Source: Urophycis tenuis (Eukaryota > Chordata > Actinopteri > Gadiformes > Phycidae). From it: a stretch of 64,000 bases of DNA. The position numbers and the translations under genes are program-made. The notes beneath the pieces are model-generated. The model saw only the letters and a list, made by a program, of their open reading frames with translations. It had not been told where the DNA came from and did not search any database. This document shows, one piece after another, positions 58,751 through 64,000 of the stretch. The stretch covers positions 283,550 to 347,549 of the forward strand of contig JAXIVH010000161.1 in NCBI GenBank assembly GCA_036785325.1. The letters run 5' to 3'. Every line of letters starts with the position of its first letter. Position 1 is the first letter of the stretch.

Positions 58751-59340
58751 AGTAAGTAAGTAAGTAACACTTTATTTATATAGCACCTGTCACAGCTCAG
58801 AGTCACAAAGAGTTCCATTCCCTCAAAAGCCTGTTTAAACAGAAAGGTCTTAAGCCCACCCTTAAAAATGACCACGGAATTGGAAGCACGTAAATGTTTG
58901 GAATGCGCGGTCTCCTTTGGTCTTTAGCCTTGTACGGGGAGCGACCAGGAGGCCCTGATCGGAGGCTCTGAGGGATCGGCGGTTAACGTACACCTGGAGG
59001 AGGTCACTGATGTAGGCAGGTGACTCACCATGCAGTGCCCTGTAGGTTAGCACCATGATTTTGAAGTGGATTCTGGAGGCCACAGGGAGCCAATGCAGGG
59101 AGAAGAGAATGGGAGTAATGTGACAGTGTTTCTGTGACCGTGTTAGCAACCTTGCGGCAGCATTCTGTACTAGTTGTAGGCGATTTAGGGCTGATTTACT
59201 GAGGCAGGTGAAAAGTGAGTTGCAATAGTCCAGTCTAGAAGAAATGACGGCATGAACGGCTAATTCCAGTTCTGAGTGAGATACGATAGACCTGAGTTTG
59301 TTTCTGAGGTGTAAAAAACAAGTACGGGGCAGATGCCAAG
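58751..59340 (-). mobile_element. 5'-truncated L2/Rex1-type LINE
   Basis: The minus-strand translation, across small frame breaks, shows CFLHLRNKLRSI, SSRLDYCNSLFT, LNRLQLVQNAAARLLTRS, HITPILFSLHWLPVASRI and FKIMVLTYRALHG. This is the conserved C-terminal part of the reverse transcriptase of CR1/L2/Rex1-type fish LINEs. The 3' end has TATATAAATAAAGTG followed by (TTAC)n. It is truncated at the 5' end, as is usual. Confidence 0.85.
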
Positions 59341-59402
59341 AAAAACAAAAAAAAACTACTCAGTATGAGTGATACTTTGACACCGTATGACGGCTCGGAA
59401 TG

Positions 59403-59511
<109 letters not shown>

Positions 59512-59942
59512 AAAACAGGCACTGCAGTACAGACTGAATCATGCTGTTTGATGAGCCACACACCCTTACGAACCCCGCCCTGGGTGAGGCCTGCTGACAA
59601 CAGCTCTGCAGGCCCCGACAGCTCCAGTTTCAGCTTCCAGGAGCCAATGACGAGCGGCGAGGCAGCCAGATAAAGGGTGGGAGTGGTGGAAAAAAGGGAG
59701 AGTAATGACCCCAAGGTGACGGGTGACGTGTAAAGTACAGGAGGGGGAGAGAGGTGAAGAGGGTGTGGAGAACCGAACGAGAAGGAGGCAGAACGTCTGT
59801 AACGCGGCCTTTGTTGCGTGATGAGGACATGGAGTGAGGCAACAGAAGTCAAGTCAAAACCTGCGCTGTTCAGTCATCAACGACTTGACAAGAAACGACA
59901 TGAAAACGACTTATTCATGGCCAGTTGAATCACTTTCTAGGT

Positions 59943-60054
<112 letters not shown>

Positions 60055-60429
60055 GTTGGAAATGTAAATAAAAAAGAAGTGCAAGTCTGTTTGTTTTTCT
60101 CCCACTGTATGTGAACAACAGGCAACGCAGAGCTCCATGGTCTGGTCTATGGTCTGTTGAAAAATACACATTCAAATATATATGTACTGTATTTTATAGA
60201 AGAATATGCGCACGGTCAATTGAGTTTAATTCAGAAGTAAAACGTAAATGTGTATATGCCATTGGAATAATTAAACGGCCAACAGGGAATACCATAGGAA
60301 ATAGCATAAATCTGATCTGATCTGGACTGGACTTAACTGGGTATGTTGTAGTTGCGTTTCATATACATACATGCAACAATGTAGCCTGTGTTGAGTACAT
60401 GTGTATCTGTGTGCATCCATATGTGGATA

Positions 60430-60535
60430 TAAGCGTGTATGTGTGTGTATGATTACATAGGTGTTTGTATCTCTGCGTGTTTGTGTGTGCATGTCAGTGT
60501 GTGTGTATGTATATGTATGTATGTATGTGTATGCG

Positions 60536-60610
<75 letters not shown>

Positions 60611-60720
60611 ATGTGTGTATGTGTGTATGTGTGTATATGTGTATGTACGTGTATGTATATGTGTATGTATGTATATGTGTATACATGTATATGTATATAT
60701 ATATGTGAATATATGCAAAT
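60430..60720. repeat. (TG)n/(TA)n compound microsatellite
   Basis: A TATG-rich region with a pure (TA)n core of about 62 bp (60539-60601). Confidence 0.93.
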
Positions 60721-61024
60721 ATATGTATAGATGTTTGCTATTAAATGGTGGATCTATGTATTATATTTATATTTCTAACTTATAACTCTATAATTAACCC
60801 AATAGCTTTATTAATCATAACTATAGCAAATGCATGTGTATGTATATGTATACAGCCTTGTGAAATACAGACTTACTTACATACTTATATATTTCTAATT
60901 TATTTTTATAATATTTATATATTTATACCACTAGCTATTTATATGTAAATTATAAAATATGGAAATTCTATATTGTAAAATTCTTATTTTGTATAGCTAC
61001 TGTATTGATATTAATAATATAAGT

Positions 61025-61222
61025 TAAACCATACACTGAACGACAAGGGGTAGGAACAAAATAAGCTATGCTTCATCCTACTCCTTTTCGAACATGCTAA
61101 TTTTATTTCATTATAAGATGTTTGTTTTCTTCTTTTCTTTTTTTTTCTTTAACGTTGTATTTCATTGTCTCTATGTTTTACCTTCATGTTCGAAATAAAT
61201 AAAAAATCAATCAATCAATCAA
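61025..61222 (+). mobile_element. LINE 3'-UTR fragment with (AATC)n tail
   Basis: Contains ACAAGGGGTAGGAACAAAAT, CATCCTACTCCTTTTCGAAC and AAATAAATAAAAAATCAATC. These are familiar from 3' ends of L2-type fish LINEs and end in a CAATCAATC tail. Plus strand, no coding part. Confidence 0.6.
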
Positions 61223-63497
61223 AACAGGAGGGAGAGCCCCATAAAGCTCATCGAAGATCTGCATTTTGGGGGATATGGCAAATATGTATTCATCACTTGC
61301 CACAAACAACAAAATACTGCATGAAGTTGCACGCAATTAGTCTAAATGTACATTTCTCTTCAATAAATGTATGTGAACAAAATATCTCAAGGGCATGTTG
61401 AGCATGAATGTGCACTTCCTAAAGAACAGGCCTGGGCAAGGGTTATACTTGGAAAACATGTGCATATTGTTTGAACACTAACATACTTTGTATTTGTTTT
61501 CATATCAAATACTTACATGCTTTCAGATAGTGCCTCCCCCTGGCTGACTACTATTATGCATGTGGTTGTTATTACAGGATGATACGGAACGTAAATGTGT
61601 AGCTCTAGCTAACTGCCACTAGGGGTCATGCGAAATCAGGCAATACTTCTGGGTGGATTTCCAGACATGGATGTTTTTTAAAGTAGCCTCTTGACTAAGC
61701 TTTTACTGTAAGCATGGAATTCTGCCATAACATATTTATGAAAAGTATATTCAAATACACATTTATTTTACATCAGAGAACATTTATATTGCAGACATTT
61801 CTGCACACAGCTGGCATTGCCACAATACGTTTTCTTATGCTTCACCATCACTACTATTTCCTGTGTCTGCATCTGGCTGACAGCATGTTGCAGAAAGACC
61901 GCAACCAAACACACATTTAACTCCACGTCCTGACAACAATGATGTTACTTTGTGTGACCTTGTCTGCACAGACAATGAACCCTCTTAAAGGAAAACTTCA
62001 GGATTTGTCAAGCTCAACCCTACTGTCCGGTGGTTGGGTCCAGGGGACTGATGGGGATGTCTATGTCTGAGATCGGTCCAGTGTTGAGTGCGAACACTGC
62101 AGCCGTATTCTGCAAAAAAAAAAAAAAACTGGCTGCAATGTAATGCTGTGGGGCACTAGTGCACATCAATGTGTCCTCCAAAGGCTCACTTCTCATGAGC
62201 ACTAGTTGGTCCCGTATAATGTCAGCACATTGACAGGATGTGCATTGATGTGGCATCATTACCACAGAGGATGACATGCAGCCTGCTTTCACGGGTTAGG
62301 GCTAGAACGCTCTCGTTTGATACTGGATACAATGGAAATGTGCTCTCTGCATTCGTCCCTTACCCGAAGTGATCGGAAAATAGGGTCCAGGAAGAAAAGT
62401 CCTGAGGACTGGTACATGTTTACAACCAGTCAGGCAGGCAGCAACTGTGGCAGCAAGTTAAGGGCTATTAGATTTGTTTCATTGTTATATTTAGCTAAGG
62501 GGAAAAAAAGTCTTATTTCATGACATGGTGATAAATTAGATATTATTTTAGATTCCTGGGCTCTGTCTGCGTCTGTCTGTCTCTCCCTCTCAGGACCCCC
62601 TGCATTGTCAACACCATTCACCCCTCCACTGGAATGACTACCTGAATGATGCACAGCCAATGTTGGTTCTTGTTCTGCGTAGTGATTGTAGTGTGGACTG
62701 TTTCTGGCGCTGCGGTGGTTTCCACTCTGTTCCAGGGGAACAGAACAATGTAGATATGTTCCCCACCTGGCCTTCCCTGCTCCTCTGACAACTCGCCTAC
62801 ACGTCTCGTACTGGGAGAGAAGTGCGGGGCTCTGATTCAATCAAATACATGTATCTGATCGACTCCAATTAGATTCAGAAGTGACGGTTTTAACCCGCAA
62901 GCAGTCCACAGCCATATACCACGAGAGCATGATAGATGTTTTGACTCTAGGGACATATTAAATGAAAACTGTCCAATCATGTGGGGTCTGAGGGACTAAG
63001 GGTCTATAAGGCCAAGATGTGAGTAAGAAGGAGAGAGTGGGGTTTTGAGTGTAGCCTACTGTATGTAGGCCTGTGTGCAGTTGGAAGGAGAGGTGGTAGG
63101 CCTCACTATAGACCTGATTGGATTATAAAGTAAGGAGTGTACACAGCTACTTATGTATTTACAATACAATAATACATATCAATATATACACCCATGTGCC
63201 TGACATGCTTTTTATTGTTAACAAAAACGAAATAACATAAATATACTGAAACCGAATTGTGAAATAATCTTTTGATAACTGAAATAGGAATTAAAACGAA
63301 CTGAAACAAAGAAAGTAAAATACATTATAGAGAAAATGTATTTAGTTTCAATTTCAACTTCATCTTTGTTCATTTGTTTTATACACAAGCCTAATATTGT
63401 TGGGGGTGCTGAGCCAGTTCATGAATGAATTTAGCCTGTTGACTATTTAGATTTCCACTATTTGCATCTTCCCTCAACTTTTGCACTTAAGGCTGCA
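61223..63497. other. intergenic, no gene seen
   Basis: Mostly unique AT-rich sequence with no supported exon. A stretch beginning TTAAAGGAAAACTTCAGG at 61985 looks like the start of a TTAA-type MITE, but I cannot find its other end. Confidence 0.5.
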
Positions 63498-64000
63498 TCT
63501 TGTGTAGACAGTTAGGGACCGAGCCTGTGAAACAGGACGAAGGTCCCTATTGTTATTGGTCCGTTTGTCATTATTTTCTAGGAACTTTGAGGTTGATTTG
63601 CACTATCTGAACATATACGAAAACTCTTTTTTTTTTGGCACATCTCTCAGGCCTGGTGAAAATTGATATATTCTATGCGACACGTTAATGTCTCACCTAT
63701 AGGTGGCGCTATTTAAAAAAATAACCGTAATGCTAATAACTCCTGCATACTTTGTCGCACACTCAAAAACTTTATATCCACATATGCGGGCAATCATGCT
63801 GCATCTCCTCATGTAGGCCACGCCCATTTGCGCCATAACTTTTTTTTGGCTAAAACGCAAAAACGCAAAAAAGTGCGTCGTAGACATCTATTCCATGTGG
63901 CTTTCACCGATTTGCACGAAACTCCACATGTAGCATCTACATTCTGTATAATGAAAAAAAGTAATCGGAAGTTTATTGAAATTCCCGAAGATAAGTGTGT
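63498..64000. repeat. probable dispersed fish repeat, continuing past the window
   Basis: Begins with GACCGAGCCTGTGAAACAGG and GACGAAGGTCCCTATTG, then TAGGTGGCGCTA and CCATTTGCGCCATAAC. I associate this combination with a repeat common in fish genomes. The family is not assigned and the right end is outside the window. Confidence 0.4.

Noticed and set aside
61985..62330. TTAA-type MITE
   Set aside because: Only one possible end (AGGAAAACTTC) is visible. No matching inverted end was found, so the element was not called.

Overview
The window looks like teleost fish nuclear DNA. It has three vertebrate protein-coding loci with GT-AG introns, very dense long dinucleotide repeats ((CA)n, (GA)n, (TA)n), long homopolymer C/G runs, and fish-type retrotransposons (BEL/Pao, Tx1-clade LINE, a restriction-like-endonuclease LINE, L2/Rex-type tails). 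The short-repeat density resembles what is known of cod-like fishes, but the species cannot be fixed from sequence alone. One 200-bp assembly gap lies at 1071-1270.

Host genes. (1) arid5b, minus strand: the first two coding exons (6336-6356 and 5738-5995) encode the conserved N-terminus. The rest of the gene lies beyond the left edge, so 1-5737 is intron 2. (2) tmem26, plus strand: six coding exons from 15282 to 20088, 301 codons plus stop, with every splice phase consistent. (3) perp (PMP22/claudin superfamily), plus strand: three coding exons from 49277 to 56875, 185 codons plus stop. The arid5b-tmem26 neighbourhood matches that around human ARID5B/TMEM26. perp lies beyond a large transposon block.

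Transposon block, about 20.9-44.3 kb. Nearly everything here points to the minus strand. In transcription order from the right: a GA/CT array with a LINE remnant; a Tx1-type LINE with ORF1 and ORF2; a second, 5'-truncated Tx1-type LINE; a short CT tract; the 5' half of a restriction-like-endonuclease LINE; a 9.2-kb BEL/Pao retrotransposon inserted in that LINE's reverse transcriptase; the LINE's 3' half; a 0.7-kb CT array; and the 5' start of another copy of the same LINE. The BEL element itself carries a 1.27-kb hAT element with an 8-bp target duplication, a 545-bp solo-LTR-like insertion, and a TIR element at its 3' LTR. All these elements are broken by stops, frameshifts or insertions.

The most interesting pattern is that the outer LINE ends, from two unrelated LINE clades, sit at (TC)n/(GA)n arrays in the same orientation. 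This suggests target-specific insertion into a TC microsatellite, as known for the Kibi lineage of Tx1 elements. Other points of note are a possible alternative last exon of tmem26, a 35-bp minisatellite of exactly 16 units, a 629-bp fold-back MITE with TTAA ends, a perfect 42-bp palindrome upstream of tmem26, and perp intron 2 bounded by CA and CT tracts.
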